Source of the DNA: Aeromonas cavernicola
GTDB lineage: Bacteria; Pseudomonadota; Gammaproteobacteria; Enterobacterales; Aeromonadaceae
Direction: 5' to 3'
Length of the DNA: 64,000 bases
Assembly: GCF_002795305.1 (NCBI RefSeq)
Contig: NZ_PGGC01000060.1
Coordinates: 1-64,000, forward strand
The notes beneath the pieces are model-generated. The model was not told the origin of the DNA, did no database searches, and saw nothing but the letters and a program-made list of their open reading frames with translations. Every line of letters begins with the position of its first letter. The first letter of the stretch is position 1. The position numbers and the translations under genes are program-made. Positions 57,226 through 64,000 of this stretch are shown here, piece by piece.

Positions 57226-58027
57226 AATCATCCGCCTCTCTGACTGTAATGGGGGTTGCCAATTCATTTGGGTTGATTCTATTTATGTGCTCAGTAACCC
57301 TTATCGCAGGATATGTACCAGATGAATTCGGAGTTGTGTTATAAACATACTTTCTTTTTGCATAGAGCGCTCCTCTAAGAATAAAGTAATTATCATATTT
57401 ATTTGTATTATCGAAATCACCTTTTACTCTTGCCATTACCTCCCCTGGCCCCCATTCAATTCCTACTTTAACAACCCCAGGAACGCTATGAAGCAACCTG
57501 TATGTATCAATGGCAAACGGAATTTGTCCAACAGCATCAGTCCAGTAAGGCATACCTTCAATCATCACCAGAAAAAATCCATTACCGCCTTCTTTAGATT
57601 GTTTCCAGTCACCGGCTTGCTCAGTACGGAAATCCATTGGAGAACGATCAACAGAAGCGAATTCATCAATTTGTTTCCATGTGAAGTGTTTATATGCGTC
57701 CTTGTTATAATCTTTGCTGTTAATATAAATTAGCTCTCGGTAATTGTCAGCGAGTGGCTCAAACCATTGATATTTGTATTGATTATATAATGTTCGTACT
57801 GTTATGAATTTCAGGCTCTCACCAAGTCCACGTAACACAAATAAAATCAATCCGTTGTCACGAGTCACCACAATTATGTTTGGCAATACAATGTTTTCAG
57901 GGTCATTTTTTTTAGAATCTGTCAGAGTATATTGTTTTTTTAAAAAAGTTTTTCCTTCTCTAGTAACAAACTCGAGTACCTCACCATCAATTGTCATTTT
58001 CTCAACTACGTCACTTTTATTACTCAT
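57206..58027 (-). CDS. Unknown protein in the PAAR cluster (candidate effector or adaptor)
   Basis: This 273-aa protein has no signal peptide or membrane segment and no motif that I recognise. Features are a beta-rich N-terminal third (DNGLILFVLRGLGESLKFIT), a YPxxWF-like aromatic middle and a C-terminus rich in Asn, Tyr and Arg. The ATG at 58027 overlaps the PAAR stop by 8 bp and follows GGTGGA, so the genes are coupled. It is AT-rich (unlike neighbours). Cargo effector or adaptor for the PAAR spike are the likely roles; activity unknown. Confidence 0.65.
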   Translation of the reverse strand: MSNKSDVVEKMTIDGEVLEFVTREGKTFLKKQYTLTDSKKNDPENIVLPNIIVVTRDNGLILFVLRGLGESLKFITVRTLYNQYKYQWFEPLADNYRELIYINSKDYNKDAYKHFTWKQIDEFASVDRSPMDFRTEQAGDWKQSKEGGNGFFLVMIEGMPYWTDAVGQIPFAIDTYRLLHSVPGVVKVGIEWGPGEVMARVKGDFDNTNKYDNYFILRGALYAKRKYVYNTTPNSSGTYPAIRVTEHINRINPNELATPITVREADDYATWSR

Positions 58028-58505
58028 TTTTTCCACCGATAAATAAATTGATTAAGCCAGAGTTTTCAACTAACCCTGTATAGGCATTTTTATCGTAGCC
58101 AGAAGACAATTTATTACCGTTTCCATCTTCAATGAAGTAATCAATAATCGCTGAAAAATATAATTTTCTATCAAAAAAAACATCACTAACCAATGAGCTA
58201 ATAATCGGTGGTGCTTGATCCCCAATAATGACCGTGCTGCCACCGATAATCAGCCCGCCACAACCAATTTCACTGCCCGTGAGTGCGGCAGGCCGGCCAT
58301 TAAAAAACACCGTCTTTGAGCCCGTGGTGATCACCCGATCATGGGGTGGGCTACCGGGTTTAGCATGGGGAGCAAGCGCATCCCCCACTCTGGCTGCTGG
58401 TTTGCCATCGATGAAGATATCCTGTGATCCTTCAATGATCGGGGTGGGGGGAAATCCATCGTGGTCGGTTCCCATGTCCCCGACAGTTGCGGCCTGCTTC
58501 GTCAT
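58020..58505 (-). CDS. Orphan PAAR-repeat protein with C-terminal TTR-like extension
   Basis: This 161-aa protein carries a PAAR domain (residues ~1-105: GSQDIFIDGKPAARVGDALA; TTGSKTVFFNGRPAALTGSE; CGGLIIGGSTVIIGD), the sharp tip that sits on VgrG in type VI secretion. The last ~55 residues (YFIEDGNGNKLSSGYDKNAYTG) match the transthyretin-like extension (G-x-TD-x-G-x-T pattern) of many PAAR proteins, which links to effectors. No VgrG, Hcp or other type VI gene is nearby, so it is an orphan module. ATG 58505 has TTGAGGAG upstream. The following genes are coupled. Confidence 0.88.
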   Translation of the reverse strand: MTKQAATVGDMGTDHDGFPPTPIIEGSQDIFIDGKPAARVGDALAPHAKPGSPPHDRVITTGSKTVFFNGRPAALTGSEIGCGGLIIGGSTVIIGDQAPPIISSLVSDVFFDRKLYFSAIIDYFIEDGNGNKLSSGYDKNAYTGLVENSGLINLFIGGKNE

Positions 58506-58767
58506 GCTGACTCCTCAACATGCGATACATCATGTTGCTGTTTCGGGTTGCCCTTCGCCCCTGCGAATGGAGCACAATCCCACCTGTTGGGTTTGGCATA
58601 ATCAGCCAGTTGTCGTTGTCCATATTAAACACCCCATCCGCAGGCGATGTGATGTGAACGCTCTCAGTCAACAGCGCCACGCCGTTTTCGGTCACTCTGA
58701 CGATCACCCCCAGCGTGGGAAAATGAATGTCGTGTTCCTTTCTTAATAACTTGATAACTTCCTGCAC
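58432..58767 (-). CDS. Small protein of unknown function, overlapping the PAAR gene
   Basis: A 111-aa frame starting at GTG 58767 runs into the PAAR gene by 74 bp in another frame. The first ~85 residues look like a real protein (VIVRVTENGVALLTESVHI; NWLIMPNPTGGIVL), while the overlap end (GRNCRGHGNRPRW) looks like the shadow of PAAR. It may be a full gene or one whose end was lost by frameshift. I recognise no family. It is the first gene of the cluster. Confidence 0.5.
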   Translation of the reverse strand: MQEVIKLLRKEHDIHFPTLGVIVRVTENGVALLTESVHITSPADGVFNMDNDNWLIMPNPTGGIVLHSQGRRATRNSNMMYRMLRSQHDEAGRNCRGHGNRPRWISPHPDH

Positions 58768-59232
58768 AATTTCGACTCTCGTTTATGGAAAGTGCCATTG
58801 TGCCATAGGTAACTAATGAAGCTATTTGATTCAGGCCGCAGAGGACGTTTTAAGATTTTTCTGACACCCCACAGGGGGCCCGTGAGCGGTCGTTAAGCGG
58901 GCGTGGATGGCCAACAAAACGCCGTGCGGCAAGAACAAGGGCGACCCATGGGCTTAATTCCAGTCAGGCTTAACTGACTGGCATCAGCTAGAAGTAGGTG
59001 CCTTTGAGTTCGTCTAATGGAGGTGTTACCTCCAATTAGCGGACCCAATTCACTGATCCAATTCACTATGTCGCTACAGTCTGGGATGCCAACAGTCGCA
59101 GGCCATCTTTGAGGCGTCATTCAACGCAGCCTGATTTTTCGACGAGCATTGCACTTCGGCGTTGAATCCGCCCTTGCGTAGCAGAGCGGCATTTCCGAGA
59201 ATAGGCGCAACCTTATCGCGAAGGATGTTTTC
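58768..59232. other. 465-bp gene-free region upstream of loiP, with inverted repeats
   Basis: No gene is supported (a 75-codon minus frame at 58893-59120 has no convincing start site or family). Two perfect or near-perfect inverted repeats are visible: CCAGTCAG/CTGACTGG (58960-58981) and TTGGAGGT/ACCTCCA (about 59022-59040). They may be regulatory or the remnants of a mobile element next to the AT-rich cluster. Confidence 0.4.
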
Positions 59233-60048
59233 ATGGTTTTTTCTGTGGCTCGATGTGCTTTAACTGCGCTGTGCAGTGCGTTGCTAATGAGCTGCGCCCA
59301 GTCGCCGACTGGTCGTAGCCAAATGCTACTTTACTCCCCTCAGCAAATGAGTCAGTTAGGTGCTGACTCATTTGAGCAGATGAAGCAGCAAGAGAGAGTG
59401 AGTACCAATACGAGGCTAAATGCCTACGTCAACTGTGTTGCTAATGCGGTCACGGCCCAAGTACCCGCCAACTATGGCATTACCAGCTGGGAAGTGGTGG
59501 TGTTTGATTCTGATCAGGTCAATGCGTTTGCTCTACCCGGCGGTAAAATCGGGGTTTATAGCGGGTTGCTTAAGGTGGCGAATAATCAGGATCAATTGGC
59601 GACTGTCATTGGGCATGAGCTGACTCATGTGCTGGCACAGCACTCTAATGAGCGGCTCTCTCGTAGTCAGCTGGCTGGGATGGGGATGGCGGCGGCTAGC
59701 GTTGCGTTGGGGTCCAGCGAATATAGTCAGTATCGCAATACCGCCATGGCAGCGTTGGGGCTGGGGATGGAGGTCGGGGTGCTATTACCTTATGGCCGTG
59801 AGCAAGAGAGTGAGTCAGACCGACTGGGTCTGGAGTTGATGGCCCGTGCTGGTTTTAATCCAGCGGAGGCGATCCCTTTGTGGCAAAACATGAGTGCGGC
59901 ATCCGGTGGCAAAACACCGCCGCAGTTACTGTCCACTCACCCCAGTAACGAGAGACGCATTGCTGATCTGCAAGCTCAGCAGGCACAGGTGCAGCCACTT
60001 TATCAGCAGGCCAAAGCGGCGGGATTGGAGCCTAGATGCAAAGCATAA
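59233..60048 (+). CDS. loiP: M48-family zinc metallopeptidase, LoiP/YggG-like lipoprotein
   Basis: This 271-aa protein has a lipoprotein signal peptide (lipobox LLMSC) and an M48 domain with zinc motif HELTH near residue 134 and the third ligand in ESESDRLGLELM near 191, plus GGKIGVYSGLL. E. coli LoiP (YggG) is an outer-membrane metalloprotease acting on misfolded proteins. A GNAT gene overlaps its end by 13 bp, so these may be cotranscribed. Confidence 0.9.
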   Translation: MVFSVARCALTALCSALLMSCAQSPTGRSQMLLYSPQQMSQLGADSFEQMKQQERVSTNTRLNAYVNCVANAVTAQVPANYGITSWEVVVFDSDQVNAFALPGGKIGVYSGLLKVANNQDQLATVIGHELTHVLAQHSNERLSRSQLAGMGMAAASVALGSSEYSQYRNTAMAALGLGMEVGVLLPYGREQESESDRLGLELMARAGFNPAEAIPLWQNMSAASGGKTPPQLLSTHPSNERRIADLQAQQAQVQPLYQQAKAAGLEPRCKA

Positions 60049-60545
60049 GTTTGCGTATTGCACGGCCAACTGATGCCGCTGCGATGACGGTGATTCAACG
60101 TGCCAGTTGGCTTGCGGCGTATGGTGAAACCCAGGGTTCTGCGCGGCTAGCACAGCTGGCGGCGGTAGAACATCTGCAGGTTTGGCAACGCCGCCTCGCA
60201 AAAACAGATCCGGCGCCGATGTTGCTCTGTGTCGACGACGTCATAAAAGGGCTGCTTTACTGGCAGGCCATGCCCGAGCATGAGGGCGCGCCAAGCGCCC
60301 TGATCAGGGCATTTTATTTACATCCCAGCTATTGGGGGCAGGGTTATGGCCGGCGTTTATGGCAAGCCGTGGCGATGCAGATGCGGATGGCGGGTTGTGG
60401 CCACGCTACGTTGTGGTTACTCAATGGCAATCCAGTCGGTGAGCATTTTTGCCAGCAGCGTGGTTTTGTATTTGCCGGCCAGCAGCGCACCAGCCCCATA
60501 CTGGGTGCCGATGGGTTTCAGCGAAAAATGTGCTGCTCTCTTTGA
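60036..60545 (+). CDS. GNAT-family N-acetyltransferase
   Basis: This 169-aa protein has the acyl-CoA-binding loop YLHPSYWGQGYGRRLWQAVA near residue 90 and a downstream GCGHATLWLLNGNPVGEHF region. The start region (SLRIARPTDAAAMTVIQRA) is typical of GNATs. The substrate is unknown. Its ATG lies inside the last codons of loiP, so translation is coupled. Confidence 0.88.
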   Translation: MQSISLRIARPTDAAAMTVIQRASWLAAYGETQGSARLAQLAAVEHLQVWQRRLAKTDPAPMLLCVDDVIKGLLYWQAMPEHEGAPSALIRAFYLHPSYWGQGYGRRLWQAVAMQMRMAGCGHATLWLLNGNPVGEHFCQQRGFVFAGQQRTSPILGADGFQRKMCCSL

Positions 60546-60655
60546 TCTCTCTTCTATTTTTCGTCCCTCGTCACTTTATTTTTTTTGCGAATTAATACAA
60601 TGTCCCCTTTCAGGATGAATGCGGCGAACTGACTCGCCAACAAGGGAGTGTGGGC

Positions 60656-61558
60656 ATGTATTACGGCTTTGATATTGGCGGCACCAAAATTGCGTTTGCT
60701 GTTTACGATGACGCGTTGAATCTTTGTCATGAAGAGCGAATGAGCACGCCGGGCAATGATTATCAGCGATTACAGCAGTTGATTTGCGAGCGAGTTGAGC
60801 AAGCTGATGCGCGTTTGGGGATCCGGGGGGCGGTAGGCATCGGTTTCCCGGGGGTGCTCAATAGCCACGATCTCAGCATCGTGGCAGCTAATCTACCTGC
60901 TATCAATGGACGCCATCTCGGTGCCGACTTGGCCGAGTTGCTTGCTCGTCCGGTCAAGGTCGATAACGATGCCAACTGTTTTCTGTGGTCTGAAGTGCAT
61001 AAAGGTGCCGCAGAGGGGGCCGGCAGTGCGCTTGGTATGACGATAGGAACTGGTGTTGGCGGCGCGCTTTATCTGGCAGGTCAGCTGGTGCGAGGACGCA
61101 ATTGGTTAGCAGGGGAGATTGGCCATTATCCTCTACCTGCCACCATGTTGATGAAGTATCCCGATTTACCGCGTCCCCGCTGTGGTTGTGGTCGTTTGGT
61201 CTGTTTTGAAAGTTATGCCTCTGGCTCGGGACTAGAGAGGCTTTATCACCACTTCCACGGTCAACGGGCGACGGGTTACCAGATTATCGGCCGCTTTGAG
61301 GCCCATGAACCCCACGCGGTGGCGACCATAGACTGCTGGTTGGAGATCATGGCCGCGGGGCTGGCTACCGCCATTTCGGTGATGGACCCCGATGTGGTGG
61401 TACTCGGAGGGGGGTTAAGTGGCCTACCTATCTTGTATGAACAACTACCGCTTCGCTTGCCTGGTCATCTGCTACCAGGTGTTGCTCTGCCTGAGATCCG
61501 CCAAGCCCAATTCGGTGGTGCAGGGGGGGTACGCGGTGCGGCATTACTTAATTTATGA
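60656..61558 (+). CDS. nagK: N-acetylglucosamine kinase (ROK family)
   Basis: This 300-aa kinase phosphorylates GlcNAc recycled from the wall. It starts MYYGFDIGGTKIAFAVYDD, nearly as E. coli NagK, has DNDANCFLWSE for catalysis, and the ROK zinc motif RCGCGRLVCFESYASG near residue 180. ATG 60656 has GGGAG upstream; a GTG two codons earlier is also in frame. cutC follows 41 bp later on the same strand, so they may be cotranscribed. Confidence 0.95.
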   Translation: MYYGFDIGGTKIAFAVYDDALNLCHEERMSTPGNDYQRLQQLICERVEQADARLGIRGAVGIGFPGVLNSHDLSIVAANLPAINGRHLGADLAELLARPVKVDNDANCFLWSEVHKGAAEGAGSALGMTIGTGVGGALYLAGQLVRGRNWLAGEIGHYPLPATMLMKYPDLPRPRCGCGRLVCFESYASGSGLERLYHHFHGQRATGYQIIGRFEAHEPHAVATIDCWLEIMAAGLATAISVMDPDVVVLGGGLSGLPILYEQLPLRLPGHLLPGVALPEIRQAQFGGAGGVRGAALLNL

Positions 61559-61599
61559 GATCAGATTCAGAGACTGATCTCCCTTCTCAAGGAGCCAAC

Positions 61600-62331
61600 A
61601 TGTCCAGTCTTGAAATCTGTATCGACAACCTTGAATCCCTATTTACGGCCCAGCAAACAGGTGCAGACAGGATTGAGCTGTGCTCTGCGCTGGGCCTTGG
61701 CGGCCTGACGCCATCTTATGGTTTTATGCAGGCGGCGGCGCGGCACGCGACTATTCCTGTTTACGCCATGATCCGACCTCGGGCAGGGGATTTTTGTTTT
61801 AGCGAAGGCGAGTTTGAGATGATGCTGCTCGATATCGCTGCTGCGAGGGCGGCCAGCCTACAAGGGGTTGTGGTGGGGTTACTTGATGAGGAGGGGCGAG
61901 TCCCGCCAGCAAAGCTGGCGCGGCTAGTGGAGGCAGCAGGGCCGCTGGGGGTCACCTTTCATCGGGCAATAGATGTGAGCTCAAACTGGCGACAGGACGT
62001 GGAAACCATTGTCGCAGCAGGTTGTGAACGGATCTTGAGCTCAGGGCTTGCCCCCAGCGCTTTAGCCGGGCTTGCAACACTGCAGGCCATGCAACAGCTG
62101 TTGGCCGGACGTGCCAGCCTGATGCCCGGTGCGGGGGTCAATGCAGATAACGTGATGGCCATCCTTGAAGCAACAGGGGTGAGCGAAGTGCATATGTCGG
62201 CTATGGGTTGGCGTGGCGGTATCCAGCCATCAGGTGTCAGCATGGGGGCCTCAGACGATGGGCGGATCAATATGACCGACGGCAATAAGGTGGCGACAGT
62301 GCGAGCGTTGTTAGACCGAGCTGATATCTAG
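61600..62331 (+). CDS. cutC: CutC family protein
   Basis: This 243-aa TIM-barrel protein (MSSLEICIDNLESLFTAQQT; GADRIELCSALGLGGLTPS; MIRPRAGDFCFSE; GVTFHRAIDV) matches CutC closely. It was linked to copper tolerance, but in E. coli that role is now doubted and the true reaction is unknown. The ATG 61600 follows AAGGAG. It sits between nagK and fklB on the same strand. Confidence 0.94.
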   Translation: MSSLEICIDNLESLFTAQQTGADRIELCSALGLGGLTPSYGFMQAAARHATIPVYAMIRPRAGDFCFSEGEFEMMLLDIAAARAASLQGVVVGLLDEEGRVPPAKLARLVEAAGPLGVTFHRAIDVSSNWRQDVETIVAAGCERILSSGLAPSALAGLATLQAMQQLLAGRASLMPGAGVNADNVMAILEATGVSEVHMSAMGWRGGIQPSGVSMGASDDGRINMTDGNKVATVRALLDRADI

Positions 62332-62453
62332 TCAGTCCGGCGTGGCTTAGCCCCCCGTTATCCGGTAAATCAATGGCGCTCTGGCAGCACCCCATATAAA
62401 AGTCTGTTATCATCCCGTCTCTTTTTATCATCAGAACCTGGAGCAACTTTTCA

Positions 62454-63065
62454 ATGTCTCAATACGACTCTATCGAACAGAAAGCCAGTTATGGCATTGG
62501 CCGCAACATGGGTGATCAATTGGCGCAGCAAGCCTTTGCTGGGCTGGATATCCCCGCCCTGCAACAAGGTTTGGCAGATGCACTCAATGGGCTGGAGTTC
62601 GCGGTTAGCCGTGACGATATCAACGATGCCTTCCAGGTGATCACCGCGCGGATGCAGGAAGAGCAAGAGTCTGTTGCCAAAGCAGCCGCGGCAGAAGGCG
62701 AGGCTTTCTTAGCCGAGAACGCTCAGCGTGCCGGTGTGAAAGTGACTGATTCCGGCCTGCAGTACGAAGTGCTGGTAGAAGGTAACGGGGCTGTGCCAGT
62801 TGCCGGTCAGTCCGTGCGCGTGCATTACCATGGTACTTTTACCGACGGTGGCGTTTTTGATAGTTCGGTCGCCCGTGGCCAGCCAGCCGAGTTCCCAGTG
62901 ACTGGGGTGATTGCTGGTTGGGTTGAAGCGTTGCAGTTAATGCCCGTCGGTTCTAAATGGAAGCTCTGTATCCCCCAAGATCTGGCCTACGGTGCACGTG
63001 GCGCTGGCTCCATCCCGCCTTACAGTGCGTTGGTATTTGAAGTCGAGCTGCTGGATATTCTGTGA
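62454..63065 (+). CDS. fklB: FKBP-type peptidyl-prolyl isomerase (FklB, 22 kDa)
   Basis: This 203-aa protein has an N-terminal helical domain (SYGIGRNMGDQLAQQAF) used for dimerisation and a C-terminal FKBP domain (VRVHYHGTFTDGGVFDSSVA; PVTGVIAGWVEALQLMPVGS). It catalyses proline isomerisation. Residues match E. coli FklB. No signal peptide is present, so it acts in the cytosol. ATG 62454 follows CTGGAG. A strong terminator follows. Confidence 0.96.
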   Translation: MSQYDSIEQKASYGIGRNMGDQLAQQAFAGLDIPALQQGLADALNGLEFAVSRDDINDAFQVITARMQEEQESVAKAAAAEGEAFLAENAQRAGVKVTDSGLQYEVLVEGNGAVPVAGQSVRVHYHGTFTDGGVFDSSVARGQPAEFPVTGVIAGWVEALQLMPVGSKWKLCIPQDLAYGARGAGSIPPYSALVFEVELLDIL

Positions 63066-63084
63066 TCCCGTTAGCTTGATCCAC

Positions 63085-63111
63085 ACGGCGACCAAACGGT
63101 CGCCGTTTTTG
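63085..63111 (+). terminator. Terminator after fklB
   Basis: ACGGCGACC and GGTCGCCGT arms with a 4-nt loop followed by TTTTTG lie 20 bp past the stop. Confidence 0.9.
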
Positions 63112-63215
63112 TTGATGTGGGCGTAGCGGAGGAAACGCGGCGGCACGCCATGGGAAGGGTCTTGTTGCAGAAACCGCCATACTGAAGGGGAACCCATTGC
63201 GGGGAGAGGCGAGCG

Positions 63216-63527
63216 ATGAATAACACACGAAACGTTATAGTGATGCTGCTGTCACTGATGGGCTCACCCGCGTTAGCCGATGCCATGCGTTGCAAGAATG
63301 CGCTCATTACCGAAGGTGATAGTACGGCTGAGATGTTACTAAAATGCGGGCAGCCGTTGTTACGTGAAGCGCTGAACCGATATGAGCAAAATCAGTATGG
63401 CCATGTGATCACGGTGCAATACGGTGAGCGGTGGACTTACTACTTTGGTAAAAGCGAGTTTATGCGGTTTGTTACCGTACGTAATGGGATCATTACCGAG
63501 ATAGAAAATGGCCCACGTGGTGGATGA
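63216..63527 (+). CDS. DUF2845 domain exported protein
   Basis: This 103-aa protein has a signal peptide (VIVMLLSLMGSPALA) and a DUF2845 domain: MRCKNALITEGDSTAEMLLKCGQP, then GERWTYYFGKSEFMRFVTVRNG. DUF2845 proteins are small secreted proteins of unknown function, with a pair of cysteines likely to form a disulphide. ATG 63216 follows GGGGAGAGGCGAGCG. It is monocistronic. Confidence 0.88.
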   Translation: MNNTRNVIVMLLSLMGSPALADAMRCKNALITEGDSTAEMLLKCGQPLLREALNRYEQNQYGHVITVQYGERWTYYFGKSEFMRFVTVRNGIITEIENGPRGG

Positions 63528-63573
63528 CCCCGTGGGCAAAAGCATGGAAGTAGCCTATCTACTACTCGGACAT

Positions 63574-63795
63574 TCAAGGTTGTCCAGATGACAGCGGGAG
63601 AGGACGCAAATCGTGTAGCTCCTGTTTGATCTGGCGGATCAAGGTCAGGGTCTGCCGACAAGTGCGATGATTCAAATCGATCCTCCCACCATGAAATTCA
63701 AATTGCCCCAGCGCCTCCACCCTGAAACTACCTTGATGAAAACGCTTGATGTAGCGGGCAATCTGGCGGGGAGAGCCATGTTTGAAAACCTTCAT
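63574..63795 (-). CDS. Small uncharacterised protein, 73 aa
   Basis: This small basic protein (MKVFKHGSPRQIARYIKRFH...) is preceded by AGAGGG at good distance from the ATG at 63795, and has typical codon use. It ends with LTLIRQIKQELHDLRP, a helical segment. I do not recognise a family. It is convergent with the DUF2845 gene, and its upstream region (63796-64000) shows no other gene. Confidence 0.6.
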   Translation of the reverse strand: MKVFKHGSPRQIARYIKRFHQGSFRVEALGQFEFHGGRIDLNHRTCRQTLTLIRQIKQELHDLRPLPLSSGQP

Positions 63796-64000
63796 CATCA
63801 TCCCTCTGTGATGCTTGGACCGCGACCACTATGGGGCGGATAAGTGACAGCCATGTGACGCGGGATGAGAGAGAAAATAACAGGCGCTGATTGGCTATTG
63901 CTGATTAAGCCGCATTTGCTGGCATACTTGCAAAAAAGTCTGCCATGACAAGTGGTTACATCGATATACTGGGGTGTCTATGGAGTTAGCAAGCTAAGGA

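Noticed and set aside
58893-59120. 75-codon minus-strand frame upstream of loiP
   Set aside because: No ribosome-binding site or recognisable motif; it may be the edge of a decayed element, but coding is not supported.

Overview
The window looks like a chromosome segment of a gammaproteobacterium of moderately high GC, most likely Aeromonas or a close relative. This is inferred from the housekeeping genes (the sprT-endA-rsmE-gshB order next to metK, the serA/rpiA/fau group, carAB, nagK, fklB, rnk) and from the mix of azurin, DUF1615 and DUF2498 proteins. I see no rRNA, tRNA, CRISPR array, prophage or intact insertion sequence. Most of the window is ordinary core genome; two AT-rich islets (about 9.7-11.0 kb and 56.8-58.8 kb) are the accessory parts.

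Layout: 0-2.6 kb holds a truncated AraC regulator, a divergent MATE pump and yciN. 2.7-7.2 kb is a minus-strand block (metK, sprT, endA, rsmE, gshB) for S-adenosylmethionine, DNA turnover, rRNA methylation and glutathione. metK carries a three-unit Met-box-like operator, and transketolase (tkt) is divergent from it. 9.7-11 kb is an AT-rich islet with a possible HEPN-type protein coupled to a 32-codon ORF, plus a DUF3147 membrane protein. 11-14.2 kb is a four-gene minus-strand glycosylation operon (membrane-anchored protein, GtrB-like bactoprenol glycosyltransferase, GtrA-like flippase, GT-C glycosyltransferase).

14.5-31.9 kb holds a periplasmic solute-binding protein, an L,D-transpeptidase, a GAF-GGDEF diguanylate cyclase, the YjeH amino-acid exporter, an M13 lipoprotein peptidase, tilS, an EamA exporter, DUF1622, azurin, a HutD/Ves protein, yceH, ydcH, a secreted protein of unknown role, a second MATE pump, a SulP anion transporter and a small GNAT. 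32-38.7 kb holds a TetR/coniferyl-type aldehyde dehydrogenase pair with a palindromic operator, a periplasmic amidohydrolase, a TPR-DUF218 protein and rnk. 39-42.6 kb carries two tandem alkaline phosphatases and a small exported protein behind a Pho-box-like promoter, so probably a phosphate-starvation operon.

42.9-56.6 kb is biosynthetic: ylqF-type GTPase, serA, rpiA, fau, dapB, carAB (650-bp regulatory leader, TTG start) and a type-2 leuA whose leader contains a leucine-codon-rich mini-ORF, then a DUF1615 lipoprotein. 56.8-58.8 kb is an AT-rich minus-strand cluster with an orphan PAAR spike protein (type VI secretion), an unknown 273-aa protein and a four-helix membrane protein. 59.2-63.8 kb holds loiP, a GNAT, nagK, cutC, fklB and two small uncharacterised proteins.

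The best candidates for undescribed biology are the orphan PAAR cluster, the HEPN-like two-ORF islet, the leuA leader and the non-canonical gtr-type operon. All assignments come from reading the sequence and from family knowledge; no database search was run.
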